A DNA stretch of 64,000 nucleotides, from positions 434,001-498,000 of the forward strand of contig JAQGBZ010000010.1 in the NCBI GenBank assembly GCA_034687125.1. The letters are read 5' to 3'. This DNA is from Neelides folsomi. Its lineage: Eukaryota; Arthropoda; Collembola; Neelipleona; Neelidae. Numbering within the stretch: position 1 is the stretch's first letter; each line of letters starts with the position of its first letter. The translations under genes were made by a program, and so were the position numbers. This document shows positions 1 to 13,346 of this stretch, piece by piece. Under the pieces are notes generated by a model. That model made no database searches and was not told the DNA's origin. It was given only the letters and a program-made list of their open reading frames with translations.

Positions 1-3000
1 AAACCTTCTTCCTCCATCCACATTTTCTCAGGTTCAATGAAACATAACATTGTCTCCCGTTGGAAATCAGACCCTTGCCTACTACTATTGCTAACTATAC
101 ATAAAATCTCATTTACATTTTACAAAGACATGGGAATGCGAGAGAAGAAAGAGCCAAATTGCATCATCTATACTACGATACGGAAAGAGACTAAATTCCT
201 AAACCAAGACAGTTCTTGGCCCTTCCTATCTCAACATTTTATTTTAAAAGTTTGGAATGATCATAGCTGAGCTCTTCCGACGAAGAAAGTTTGCATACGC
301 AGTTTACAAGTTTAAAATGTATAATTTAACAATTTTATATTGGGGAATAAATGGGCTGGCTGGACAGAGAAATAAAATGAAACAAGATATTAGCATTTCC
401 ATTTAGTACTTTTGAATACATTATGATGTGCAACTCGGACCATCCTGCGAGTCAACTGAAGAAATAACGCAATTATTCGCCTCAACTTTGACTCAAGATT
501 TACGCTATGAGCCATAAATTTATTCACCATCATAATCTTTCTCTTATCTCTTCACAAAACTCACAGAAGGAGAGTGAATGTCGAGGATGGAGAACTCTCA
601 TTTTCTTCTTATAAGACACCTCACAGTGGGGAATGGAGAGAAAATTCCTTTTACGAGAGTGAATTAAATCAATGCGTCAATGTGTATCTGACATTTATAG
701 ATAGTAAGATATCCTTAGAAGCCAAGAGCCACTTATGAACAGATAGAATTGAAAATGGGCCAGACCATAAGGTCGTTATGGGGGAAGTTAAGAAGGGTTT
801 TAACTTCTTGTGGTTCCGGTCTCATCATTATCTTCCTCTTTTTACTCCTTTCCGAGTCTTATGGAAGAAATGCTACCTCAATTCAATTTTAAAATTTTTT
901 CTGCAATGTTCTGCTAAGCATTCCGTCCTTTTTTGCCATTTACTTTAGTGGATCTATATTCATAATAAGTACGTATCGTAATCCCTATGTATTCTCCTTT
1001 TCATAACTATTGCTTATACTGATTATTGTGATTATACACTTACTACGGTTATTACTCTCATTGTCAAATGTCTAGTAAACATTATGCCATTAAAGAATTG
1101 AAAGCTTCGGGTTGGAGGCAATAAAATTCACGAGCCACTCATAAGTACAATAATAATCTAATGAACCAAATGCGGTCTTAAAATAGTCATAAGAAAAACG
1201 CACGTTATTATTTTTTGTTCCTCACTTTCATTTGCGATTAACAAGGAAATTACTTATTTATGTATGTAGACGGAGAAGACGCTCCCGAGCCCAACAACTT
1301 CTTGTGAATAATCTATGTGCATATTTGGAAGATTCTTTTAAAGTGGAATGTCTTGAAAGATACAGGTGTAACCGCGTTGAGTTCCTGTGTCTCACTCGCT
1401 TATGCCTCCGTGCTTAGCTCAATTGCTAAAAGAGCAATTTAAATTTTTTAACTTTTTCATTTCATCTACCCACACCCTCGTTGTTATTAAATGAGTTACT
1501 CCTCGCATACCAGTCGAATAATTTATTCGTAACATTATCAACTTCGTTCCATCCCTCAGTCTTTTCTCCCTATCCTCTCCTGCTCCCAACGAAGCCAACA
1601 ATTGAGAAAGAGCGATTAATTTAATTTCTCCCTTCTACAGTGTCATGATTCTCACTTTCCTCAAAACCCACCGACCTACCAAAACTTGATGAGTAGCCCA
1701 AGAACAAATAGTTTTCCTCACATCAATGTGCATCAATGTATGCGTGTGTAAAAGTAAATTACATCCTTCTCCCTTCGCATCATCCATCCATCGAGTCCAG
1801 AGGCTCTTAAAAAATAACAGGAACGATTTTTTCTCTCTCCTTGCCATCGTCTTACAAACAATCCAGAGGAATTGGGAACATGCGGGATGAAAGGAAAAAC
1901 ACAATGGCGCCTTTTGTATCTCTTAACCAAAACATCCCCCCTTCTTCAAACATTGCCTCCTTAATTGATTTTACGCTCTCATATCTTAAAAGAGGCCTTT
2001 GAAGCCGCCCGAAACCCTACTCCTTATCCTTTACTCCTCATTTACCATAAAGCGATAACTGGAGATTTATAGTCTGTTAACAATGGAAATGTAACTAGTT
2101 AGTACCGAAGTTCATCGCGGTTTTTCCTCCGCCTCCTTGCAATGAATAAGACAGAGAGGAAGTTGGCCATGATTCATCTCACAAGTAGTGCATAATTAAA
2201 GTCATTATTGTGGTAGTAGTAATTGAAACAAGGGTTACTTATTTACTCATTGGCATAAATCACTGTGAGATGTTGAAATTATATAGAGATTATCCCTCCA
2301 CCCTTCACTGGCATCATCCTCGGGTCCCTACAGTCGCGTCTTTGAGTTCACTGATAAAAATTATATGAAAGGCTTTAAGGAGGAATTGTGCCAGCCCGCC
2401 CTTCCTCAAATTAAACTTTAGCTTTAAATCGTAAAAGGCATATACTCGAACGAGGTGGTTTAAGGTAGCCGTTGTTGGCCAGTGAAAGTGAGTGGGACGG
2501 CCGACTTGAGGAGCGAAGCCGAAGGCTCCCTGAGTCTCCCTTATTGTTATGATTATTTCTCATATGTCAAAAACGTGAAGGGCCATAATCTGCTTATTCC
2601 TTTATAAAAGACGGCCGCAGACGGAGCCAAACAACCCATGAATAGGCGAGCCTCAATCTCCCAAATAGTTCAAAGGGACTCCTTCAAATTATTTCTATGA
2701 AAAATGAGTCCATGGCGAATCGAGAGAAGAAGCAAGCTAATAACAACCTTCTTTACAAAGAAAATGACGGGAACGGAAGATATAAAGTGATGAATGTGAT
2801 TCAATGGCCTAATGCGTATTCTCATCTATCCTATTAAAAACACGAGGGTCCAAGAACCTCCGATTATATGACAAAATTCTGAAGTGGTGGGAAATTTGTC
2901 GAGAGCCAAAGCAATATCTTTGTATTAGCTTCAGCCCTCGTTTAGTGAAGAAAATTAACCGTGTAGTTCCTAGGACCTTGAGAGGAAAATACGAATCCCA

Positions 3001-4373
3001 ATGTATATATACCTAGTTATAAGCTACATGAAAGTAAAGGTTCCACTATTTGTTCAACATCACCTATCAATAACAACCGGACAGGAAGACCCAAGGGAAA
3101 TTCAAATGGGGTTCCTCCACCCCAAAATCGAAAAAAGGGATCCGCTGACTCTCCTATAACCCCTCACCTTACTTCAAATCACAGATGTTTCTTAGTCCGA
3201 ACGAATGTAAGAATCCCAGGTATTTATTCCCTCCTTCTTTTACGAGCTTTTAGTGGAGGGGAATATTCTCATTCTTGCTCTATAAAATCACGCTGGGGCC
3301 TTGACAATATCTTACACACTCTCCCAGCCACTTTTTTCCTCTTCTTCTTCAACTCAACTCCAACTGACGACAAGAAATAGAAAAGAACTCTGGTGTTTGA
3401 AAAAGAAGAAATAATGACAATGCGATATTCTCCTCGCAGATCGTTCTTTTATATTCATCATCGCATCGTCTGAGAGAATGGAAATCTTGGCTGGGTTGTA
3501 AGGAGAAACATGAAGTCAGTTCTCTCACCGCTTCGTGTTTCTCAGACCTACGACAACAATGTGTATCCATTTTTTTCTTACATACAATTTTCCAAATCTC
3601 CTTTAAGAGGTGAGAGGTGTAAAAGTGTCATGTTTGCTTCAATTGAATAGGATGTTAGTGAGAAGAGTGTAAGGGACAATTTGTAATTTGGCCCCTTTGT
3701 ATAAAAGTGAAACCTTAGATTCGTGGAGGATTTTTCTTAAATTGTAAATGAAGGTCTCAGAAGGTTCCTTTATTCGAAGAAAGGTTTAAATTAACGCAAC
3801 GGAGCGAGGATTATTAAGGAAAGAGGAAATCCATCATTGGTAGAATGGAAGTTTTGGGGAGCCCTCAAGCTTCTCTAACCTTTGTTTGAACATTGAATTA
3901 TTGAGTTAGGAGCTTAGGAAGACTCCTACTGCATTAAACCATATAATGAGAGGGAGTGTTCTTTCAGCGATCAGCGTATTTTTTTAAAATTATCACTCCA
4001 TTAACATTGACTTTTGGTAATTTGGTAGGCACTTTTGGTATATGTGTAGTAATATTAAATACGTATTTGGTAAAATATCCAGGAATTTAGATCTAATGAA
4101 CTTGGTTCCTCTTAGGAAAGCAAAAGAGAGTTTAGGTGACTCCGACAAATGCTAGTTTATGGAGAAATGGGAGGAAAGAAAATCCCTTTATCATTAACTC
4201 CTCTCCCAGCTTCATTTCCGATTTGAAGCACGAGGAATTCCTTCCAGAGTCGAGATATCAACTAATTCTTTCTTCCAGTCACGGAAATCTCCATCGCCCC
4301 AAGATCAATAGACCAACTTCAATATTCATTATTCATGATCGTATTTTATAATAAGTTTCATATTCAATCTCTA
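1..4373. other. Non-coding stretch downstream of the cadherin exon
   Basis: I see no convincing coding exon on either strand. The open frames are short, use non-ATG starts or lack recognisable domains. Because the cadherin exon at 4532-5978 ends in a splice donor that points this way, this stretch is probably intron of that gene, with the remaining exons beyond the left edge. Composition is mixed, with no obvious repeat family. Confidence 0.5.
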
Positions 4374-4531
4374 TTAACACTCCCCTTCCTTTAAGGTAGA
4401 TAGCGAAATTGGAGTCGACGTTTTCATTACTAATATCTCAATTTTAAATTCGTATTTGAGAGTCACATAAATTCCCTTTTGCGTTCCGAACAAGGAGCGA
4501 ATAATGAGAAAGCAAATATAATATTTCTTAC

Positions 4532-5978
4532 CGCTGTTAGTCCCCGGATTCGTAATCGTCACCCAAAAATCGATCGTTTTCTCTGGGCCCAGCTCTTCGT
4601 AATCCCACTTCTTCTTAACCCGAACGGCTCCATTGGGTTCAACGGTAACCCAAGGGTTTTCATCTCGGATTTTAAACGTCTCGAACTCGACTTCCTTCTT
4701 GAGTTCAAAAACAATTCGACCTTCAGGCTGCCCATCAGATTCGGGGAATTCCTCTCGTCTCGTTGGTCTCACTGCCCTCGTCACTCTCCGCTTCGTAATC
4801 CGATGTGAGTAGGAAGGCCCACGGAGATCCGTTGTCGGAGTTTTGGAGTCGAAGTCAAGAGAGTCCTTTTCCCCATCTTCTGATTCATCTCCATCAAGAA
4901 TGACGACAACGACACCATCGTCAGTATCGCCAGACTGTGCCATGGCCATAACTCCTTCCAAATATTCTGGAGATCCAACTTCAATGAGAACGGTTGCCGG
5001 TTGGTTGGTAAACAGTGATGGCGTCCTCACATCATGGGAAATGACTTCCAATTGGTACGATTGATCTTCCGGCGTATTGACAAGGAGAATCTCCCCAGTT
5101 TGGGGAACGATGACAAAAGTTGGGCTCTGGTTAGGAAGTCTGTAGGAGACGTGATCTCCATCCGCATCTGTGGCCTTCACCGTTCCGACGACAGAAAACC
5201 GACTCGTGTTTGTTGGAATGGCAAATCGGTAAAGATTCTTTTCAAAAACAGGAGCATTGTCGTTCTCATCATCAACGTGAACTATGACCTTTGTGACTGA
5301 AGTGTCAACTCCAACCAAATCATAAGCCTTAATGATGAGACTGTATTGCTTTTGAGTTTCCGTGTCCAGTTCCTTTGTAGTGAGGAGGTCGAGGCCGTGG
5401 TCAGTGTCATTTGTGATGGCATGGAAGAATCCTTTCCCATCACCGCCAATAATTTCATACTTGAGCTTCCGAGAAGTATCGACCGTGGGGCGTATGAGGC
5501 CAAGACCGGTCACTCGCGTCCCAACAGCTGAATTTTCCAAGACATGTCCTTCATACGTGTCTTTTGGGAAGGAGAGCATGGTTTTGCTGTCGAGTACGTA
5601 GAGTTGAACCGAATGGGTCGTAGAGATGTTGCTCTCAGACATTTCCTCCCGTACAACAAGTGAGATAGGGATGTCGACAAGGGAAGACACGTTCTCGGTC
5701 GACATGAGGAGCCCATTGTTGAGAACGGTAAAATATGAAGAGAATTCACTTGGTACGAGATGGAACATGTGGTTCGTGGTTCCAAATCCGAATTTCTTAA
5801 TCCCATAGCCGGGATGCACGTCGTGAGGAACTTTGAGGACATTTCTCCTCACGATGGCAAGTCCCTCTGAATTATTCCCCAAGAGGAGGAAGTTGAAGAG
5901 GAGAGCATAAAAGACTTGCCATTCTCTCTTCCCTCCAACACCACTAACATTTGTCCGCCTCTGAATGTGTTTACCCAT
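4532..5978 (-). CDS. Cadherin, first coding exon (Cad86C-like), partial
   Basis: This is a calcium-dependent adhesion-type protein on the cell surface. The ATG at 5978 opens an uninterrupted exon of 482 codons plus one base, ending at a GTAAGA donor (GT at 4530-4531). A hydrophobic stretch near residues 22-34 could be an uncleaved or late signal sequence. An N-terminal cadherin-like unit (about 55-130) is followed by EC repeats at about 135-245 (LDTET, then DENDNAPVF) and 246-345 (ATDADGD). A basic, possibly furin-cleavable cluster (ITKRRVTRAVRPTRR) follows, then a block containing WDYEELGPEKTIDFW that I recall from arthropod Cad86C proteins. That last assignment rests on memory. The transmembrane and cytoplasmic parts are not in this exon, and no continuation was found between 1 and 4373. 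Reading past the donor gives a non-cadherin tail that stops at 4374. Confidence 0.82.
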
Positions 5979-8900
5979 TTCTCCGATTATTTAGTCCTTT
6001 TCAATCCAAATGAAATTGGTTCATCGTCGAATGTCCGTGGTGATTCACGGAGAAAGTGAAGGGGATGAGGGAATTCGGAATTCAATTACCGACAACTCAC
6101 ATCTGCTTCCCATTCACCCTCGCATCCCTCACATCATGTTCTGCACATTCACTTTTCAACTTCATTTCACTCAAGAACAATAATTTACCACAAAGAATGC
6201 ACTCCACAGAGGAAGGAAAAAAATCACTTTTTGGTTTATGTAGGGGGAACAAGGCTTATTTTTGGGGGATACAATTAATATTATAATCCTTCAGTGAACC
6301 ACGGTGTCAATGAGGATTCCCTCCAACGAGAATGAGTAAAAATAAACTGTTGAGAATCTCAGTCTGCTGTTAACTCATCTTCAGGATGTGTAAATCCTCC
6401 TTTCCTCTCATTCATTCCTTTTAAAATCACTCGGCGGCTAAAGGCAGCGGAGTCAACTTGTAAGGATTACCCCACAACTCAAGTACGACGAGAGACTTTG
6501 CTATTTTCGTCAATCCTTAATCCTCCTAATCTTCTTTTTAACTCTTTTACTTCGGGCCCTTCTTGCCCATTCCTCCAACCTGAAAAAGAAAAGAATAAAT
6601 AAATGAATTCACACCTCGACCACCCTCCTTCATCCACTCCTCCACTTCTCAACCAAAGTTAATCCCGTTTCATTAATTATTCCATAACCTCCCCCTTCAA
6701 AACCCCTAAAATGAACACACTTATGCACAGAGAAGGAAGCTAAAAGGATTAGCTTATTTCCCAACATTCTGCCATCATCTATCATCAATTTATTTTTCAC
6801 TTAAATAATAAATAAGGACCAAACGACGATGAAACATGTGATGAACGAGTAAGTGAAAAAAACACATGTGCTAATAAAAGAAGGCACAATTGACACGTAA
6901 GTCATAAAAAGGCAGTTTGAATTTCATGTGATTACTGTTAAAACTGTTTTATGAGTTAGCAACTAGACAGAGGTGTGAAATGCTTGGTTATTGTAATTAA
7001 AATGGAGAAAAGTAGAAATGTGAACGTCCCGTGGTTTTGCAAAAGGTTATATAGAAATCCAATGAGTTTTGGCATTTGGAGTTTTCCCATTTTCCTTAGG
7101 GGTTCTTCCTTTACTAATTGAGTCAAATCACGGTTTCCCTTCAAATCTCCTCGCATGACATTTCCTCTTAACCCTCCAGAGAAAATCCGCGAGTGAAACT
7201 TATAAAAGTAATTTGAAGGAGGAACTAAAATATTGAGAGAAGAAAGTTTGCTTTCATTTTATTATTCTGCCTAAATGCTCAAGCATGCTTCCAATGCAAT
7301 GTTCCAATTGTGAAACCTGAGCAGAGCTCTTAAATATACCCAAAATGTAAATACGATAACGATAAGCATGTCATTCTAGCTCAAAATGTTACAAAAGGAA
7401 ATAAAGCCATTTTATGATATATTGCTTCTATACAAAACTATACAATAGTTTCTTTTTCAAATAATTTAATGTGTAGTCTACAGTTTAACAAACTTATTCG
7501 ATATTTGATAAAGAATTGAAAGAGTCAGGTAGTTTTCAAACTTACATAGTTTATACGAGTAACATGATCAAACTAGAGTCTAATATGAGGGTATTTATAA
7601 TAACAAAAAGATTCCGCAATTCTGTATGTGGATGAGCGAAGGAATCCGACACATGCGTGAGTTTCGATTACGTGCATTTGCTTTCACACCGAACTTTCGG
7701 GGCAAAAGTTCTAGTGGAAACTTGAGGGTTGGGTGAATGTACAACACGCAGGATTCGTTCAATTTAATATAAGCCTCGCCTACAATCCAAACTCAAACTT
7801 TATTGTAAAAACGAAATTAGAATAAGATTCCTTTCTACAACTTTCTTATGAATTCAATTCATGTCGGGAGAAGTCTTTGAATAAAGTTGATATAGCACAG
7901 CAATTTATTTGATTGGAAGATAATTGAAATATAAAGAATATAAGTTGAAACGAAATGTTGATGGATATCTGCTAGGAAGAGCTTTTGATAAAGCAACTTT
8001 CGGGTGAAAATTAAGATATACAGCTAATGATTGAATTGAACCCAAAAACCCAACCTTCGGCTTTTGCTTCCATGTCACAACAACTTTCGACCGAAATTCA
8101 CTCCTCCCTTCAAATTACGGGAAGTGGAGGGAGGAAACAAAAATTTTGACCATGGTGGAAGATAAGTATCATTTACGCAATTCAATTTAATCACGAGAAC
8201 TCGGTTCTGAATTTGTGAATGCTCAGGGTTAGGTGAAGATATATAAAAGAAAAAATACTTTTTTTACCCTATTGGCTACTCAGACTCACGTATGTATCGG
8301 CGTGTACGTATGTTACGTGAGTTTTTTTTTGGTTTATGATCATTATGAAATGAACTAATCAATACTGTAGAAAAGGGGCAAAAGTTGAAAATAAAACATC
8401 TCAAGATCATCTAATTCATCTATACTTATCATCTTGTCTTGAATATTAAGGTCAAGAAAATACAATCTAAACTTGCTAATAAATCTTTTACTTCTTGTAT
8501 AAAGTAAATAAGAAAACCGAGCTCAATAATGCATAGAATATCATTGGCTGGCTTATATAAATTTAAAATGTAATAAAAGTTCAAGGAGAGATTATAACTT
8601 TTTCAAAATTCTCCTTTGAATTATCCCCCTGAGATCAGAATTAAGTATATTTTAACGATGATAGAATGGATGATGGAAAATTTTTAAAAATGGCTCAAAA
8701 ATTCTTGTAAATCGATCAACCTCTGGACTTTGAATATAAATATTAATACACAAAGTAATCAAAAATTTATTGGCAAATAACAATCCTTAAATTTGGAATA
8801 GATAGCGTATAAAATTCGATTTAAATATTTTTGATCTTCAATAACATCAGTATTTAGATCTTGTATAAATTGATGTCAACCAGAGCATTCACAAAATAAT

Positions 8901-10149
8901 CACGAATCATTTAGGGTATGAATAAGAAAGATTGGGAATAAAGAAATATGTTAGAAGGCAAATGAATGGGCTCGCTTGCTGATAATACGGCGAGTGAGAA
9001 GAAAAGTGTCAAATGTCAAACTCCCATGTGCTCTTCTACCATATACTCCTCTCAATTGCTCCTTGCGTATATGGCTAATTGCACATGTTTGGTCTAAAAA
9101 TATTTCTTCTTGTTATTCATATCGTCTTGAACTCTTCCATATGATTGAATAATTCTCCGTATAAGTATGTATCACTAAAAGTATAATTATGTCTCATAAA
9201 TTCAATATAGAATATCTCAGAAATATTGATGTAAGGGTCGAGTTGTCCTCAGTTCAAATTCCTCAATAATTGACGGAATTCCTTTTGACATTTGAAACTG
9301 AAACTGATTTATATTCCTGAAAATTTGGATCAAGTTTCAAATGAATGTTAAAGTTAAGTAATACTATTCATTCAAAAGAATTAAAAACACTCAATGGTTA
9401 AATGACAGTTTAAATAATCAAATCAACCACCACTCGTTATTCAATCTATCAAAACAAACTGAATTGGAGATTAAACAAACGCAAATCCATAAACATTAAC
9501 GAAAACGTGCAATGCATAAAATTTAAAGAGCTTCAACTTCACCTGACTCCTCAGTAAACAATAAAAAGTGTAATGAACCGGGTTTAAGAATATTCCCACC
9601 TTAACAATGTTCAGAAAGTTCAATGTCACTCTATAATATAAAAATACAATTCCTCTTCAATACAATTTTATTGCATAACAAATTCTCCTATTTTAAGCAT
9701 TTAATTAAATAAATAACCAAGAAGAATATTTAAATTGAGAATTGGAATTACCTCTCTTTTCTATTTATATTTGCTAAAACACGTTAATTAATATTTAAAT
9801 CTTAGGAATAATTTGACAAAATTGACCACTAGTAAATTGAATAAAGTTTGACAGGTCTTAAAAGCCGACAACTAATAATTTGCAGTGCAAATATAAGTGA
9901 AAAACTTACGCAGAATTGAACAACTATGAAATCCCTTCGATCGGCGCCTCCTCACACTGTCAACAAAAATGTTGAGAGCGAAAACTTCACTTGAGGAAAA
10001 TTGAAATAATTAATTGAACAAACTGTGGGAGTTTGGGAGTTTTTAAAATAAAATTGAGCAAAATTCCTTCAAGTTGGTCTTGGGGTAAGGAATTGTAAGT
10101 AAGTAGGGATGAGTTCACTTGCAAAGAGGTGAGTTTAGAGAAGAGGTGG

Positions 10150-10500
10150 TGTGTGTTTGTGGAAGTTTTGGTTCTGGGACTCGACTGAGGGCTTGTGGAT
10201 CGAGGAGAGTGAGAGTAGAAGGGTGTGGGATTCATCCATACTTCCACCCTGTCCCTATCCTCCCAACGGGTCCGTGGCTCCTTTCCGACATCCCCAAAAA
10301 ACCGGCAATACGGGCTTCGAGCCCATCGCGCTCACTCCGACGGAGGACGCCGTTCCAAGAAATAAACTGCACCCCTCTCAGCTCCCACTCGGCGATCTCT
10401 CCCACTATTGCATCTGCCTCACCTGTCCACAACCCTTATGTAATGCAATAGATCCCAATTCCTCCCTACTCCCTCATATCAATCCGACGGTGAGGAGATG
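10150..10500. other. GC-rich island in AT-rich intergenic DNA
   Basis: The base composition is clearly richer in G and C, and in CpG, than the kilobases on either side. Three frames are open over about 100 codons, but none shows a domain, a credible splice pattern or a match I recognise. It could be a regulatory element, a promoter or a relic. Function is unknown. Confidence 0.35.
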
Positions 10501-11079
10501 ACCAACTTGGTGAGCATAAGGAGCTCAAAACTCCATGAATGCAAAGATAACATCAAGAGAAGTTCAATTAAAAACAAGAAACTCAAGATCAACTCTAACT
10601 CTACGGATTTAACCTTCTTTGACTCTTCCAACATCCTTCTCTGAGTTTATGCAAAACGAGAGCTCAGCTATTTAATGTTATTTGCATGATAAAAAAAGCG
10701 TACTCCACATTTTATATAAAAATTGAGTAATTATGTAAATATTCTAAATGTAATTATGTAATATTTATAATAAATGAGTAAAGAAATTCGAGAGTCACCA
10801 TAATGGTGAAGATCTTAAAGGTGTATCAATTATGGCTATACGCATAGGAGAAGAAATCATATAGTAAACACAACAAGTGCACACAGAAAGATTGTTTAAG
10901 GAGGGATTGAAAGGAACTTCAAACAAAGTAGCAAGTCAACCCTGCAGATCAACATTTGATGTTTGAACTATAGACAAACATAGAGGTAAATGTAATTAGC
11001 GGTAGTAGGGTCGTAAAGGGGACAGGGACAGCATAATGGGTCGTTGTTCAATTCATAGATAGAGGATGTATCCTCGGTG

Positions 11080-11420
11080 GCTCGGAGGGAGTTGAGATCG
11101 TCGGATCTATTTTAGTCCAGAAAAGAGCCGCCGTTCGTTAGAGAGGAGAAAGAAGAGATTCGGCGTTTGAGGAGATGCGGTGTGGAGCCGACATTGCGGC
11201 GGCCGTCGAACTCCGGGAAAGGAACTCATTCCCACATCTACGGCTCTCCCGTATAGGGTAGTAGACTCTCCGGACTTTTGGAGGCCATCGTGGATCGGGG
11301 GCGATGGACTCTCGCTTCCCTTCCTCCACCCACCCAAACTTTCCCTTTCCGACTACACACAGACCATTTCCCGGAGTGTCATGGCCCGGGAAGTTGGGGC
11401 CACAAGACCTTCACTATAGG
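11080..11420. other. GC-rich, CpG-rich island
   Basis: A short segment with runs such as GCGGCGGCCGTCGAAC sits between strongly AT-rich flanks. Overlapping frames are open on both strands, as expected from high GC alone. No protein family is recognisable. A regulatory or promoter role is possible but is inference. Confidence 0.35.
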
Positions 11421-12987
11421 CTACTTATTGTTTGACAGAAAACTCTTAAAACGCAGAGACTTTTTATGGCAAAAAAATATTTCAACTACAATATTTATAT
11501 TATATAAATTATAAAAAAAATCCGAATTATGTTAGAAGAGAAAATATAAATAGATAATACTCAACTCCAATTCGACTATAATGCTCTTTAGCTTGACGCC
11601 TGACTATTAATTCTACGGTACAATACGCTAAATTCATTCATGAATTTATGATAACATTTGACATTCTATTATGCTTCGCTGCATTAAACTAATTACAAAA
11701 ATTTGCTGGAAAGTAAAGTTTATAATTAAAATGTCAATCCTTACAAGTTGTTGTAATTTCTTTAACAAACACTGAACTTGTTAGTCGTCCTTTAGGTTTC
11801 AAGAGATCTGAACTTTTGGGAAATGTCAGCATGCACAACCTAAAAGTTAATAACCAATTAATTCGTGAATTTTACAATTTCATTAGGCTATCAATTATTA
11901 ATTTGAAAATATTACTTGAGGATGAAAAATCCTATGTTCATGGATGGAAATAGAATCTCAGAATGGTCGATGAAAATCCTAAAAATTATGAAATCAAGAA
12001 TCAGTACAAATTTTCTATGCCTGTGAGAGTAGAGTTAAAAAGCTAGCTGAATTGTAAGATAGAACCAACAACCTATGTGTAATTTATAATTTATTTAAAA
12101 TTATGAAATGAGTGAATTTTCTAATATTCATTCTTTGCTAAATTACAAAACGAATTACAAAACTTTTCGCCCTGTTTGCTTTGCTCTCTGAATATATGAT
12201 TCGATCATAAATTCTCAATAACACCATAATTCAACATTGAAAACACAAATATGGCAAAAATAATGTTTAGATTTTGATTTATATTGAAAGATTATGACCA
12301 AAAGAGGAAAATCAAGGAATAAGATATATCAGGAAGTTTGGAAGTTCGCATCGTTGTAAAAAATGATAGAGATAGAAAAAAGAAAATGAATTTACGCTTG
12401 TTGCTTTCTCCAAGAACAAATAAAGCGAATATCACAAAATGTAATAAACAACATTAATGTTCCTTCTTTAGTAGAAAGCGGCGGCTGATGAATATAAACT
12501 AATTACAATTTAGATTTAAATCCTTTAAAACTTTTCGATATTAAAATGGAAGCAGAGAGGCGAATTTGGAAAAAAGTAGCTTCGGTCGGTCTGTAAGGTT
12601 ATAATATATCAATAATGTAAAGCTCTGAATGTTCGGACCACACAAGAAGCTTCTTTCACTTTAACCTAATTCAAGTGCTCTGATTGGTCTTCATTATTTT
12701 CGGCTATGCATATACCAAACACAATGAATATGGACATTCATATTAGTAGTCCATATTAAGGCTTTAAATGTAAATTACTTAATGTTAGACATATTTTATA
12801 ATTTAACCTATGCTATGCCTATGTTATACATCTTATCAATGGATTTAAAAAAATGTTTCCCTGATACTTACTATATGGTATGAAATTATAAGATGTATGA
12901 TCAATTGAGCAATGATAATTAAAAGACAGATGGTAACGAAAAAGACATTTAATTAAACAGTAGTTATAATATCGTACAAGTATGTAT

Positions 12988-13296
12988 TCAATATTTTTTC
13001 TTATTCTTTTTATCACTCATTCTTTTTGTTGAATTGCTTTTACTTTTTGTCTTTGTCTTCTTTTGACTTTGATCAGAATCAATGTGAGAATCGGATTCTG
13101 AAAAGTCATCGAATATATTTTTGAGAATTCCTTTATTATTCGCCGTCTTCCATGTCCCTGGTTCACCGCTATCAAAATCGCAACTATTGTTGCTATCTGA
13201 TTCCAATTGCTTCTTTGTCGTATGTTTGTCTTTGGATTTTGATTTCCTCCTTGTTTCTGGGAAAATTTCTTTCAATTTTAGTCCAAGTCTCAAAAC
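12988..13296 (-). CDS. Possible alternative last exon of CIBAR1/FAM92
   Basis: This 102-codon open frame follows a good acceptor (TTATAAGACAG, exon from 13296) and ends at a stop at 12988. The product is hydrophilic, rich in Lys, Ser and Asp, with a nuclear-type basic end (DKKNKKKY). It would join in phase 0 to an internal GT at 13384-13385 inside the last clear CIBAR1 exon, giving an 89-nt intron and a protein near 341 residues. That donor (GAT followed by GTTGAG) is weak, and the unspliced reading agrees better with the family. It is therefore an alternative tail or part of an unidentified transcript. Confidence 0.4.
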   Translation of the reverse strand, partial: VLRLGLKLKEIFPETRRKSKSKDKHTTKKQLESDSNNSCDFDSGEPGTWKTANNKGILKNIFDDFSESDSHIDSDQSQKKTKTKSKSNSTKRMSDKKNKKKY

Positions 13297-13346
13297 CTGT
13301 CTTATAAAAGCATAAGTAATGATAAATGTTTTAAGAAATCCTAAAA

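Larger units (their letters stand above)
5979..12900. other. Intergenic, mostly AT-rich, two GC-rich islands
   Basis: This is roughly 7 kb without a supported gene on either strand. Most of it is very AT-rich and full of stops. Two islands of visibly higher GC stand out, at about 10150-10500 and 11080-11420. They are listed separately. Confidence 0.5.

Noticed and set aside
10119..10501. Overlapping 110-116 residue open frames on both strands
   Set aside because: They overlap each other in a GC-rich patch where stops are rare; none resembles a protein family.
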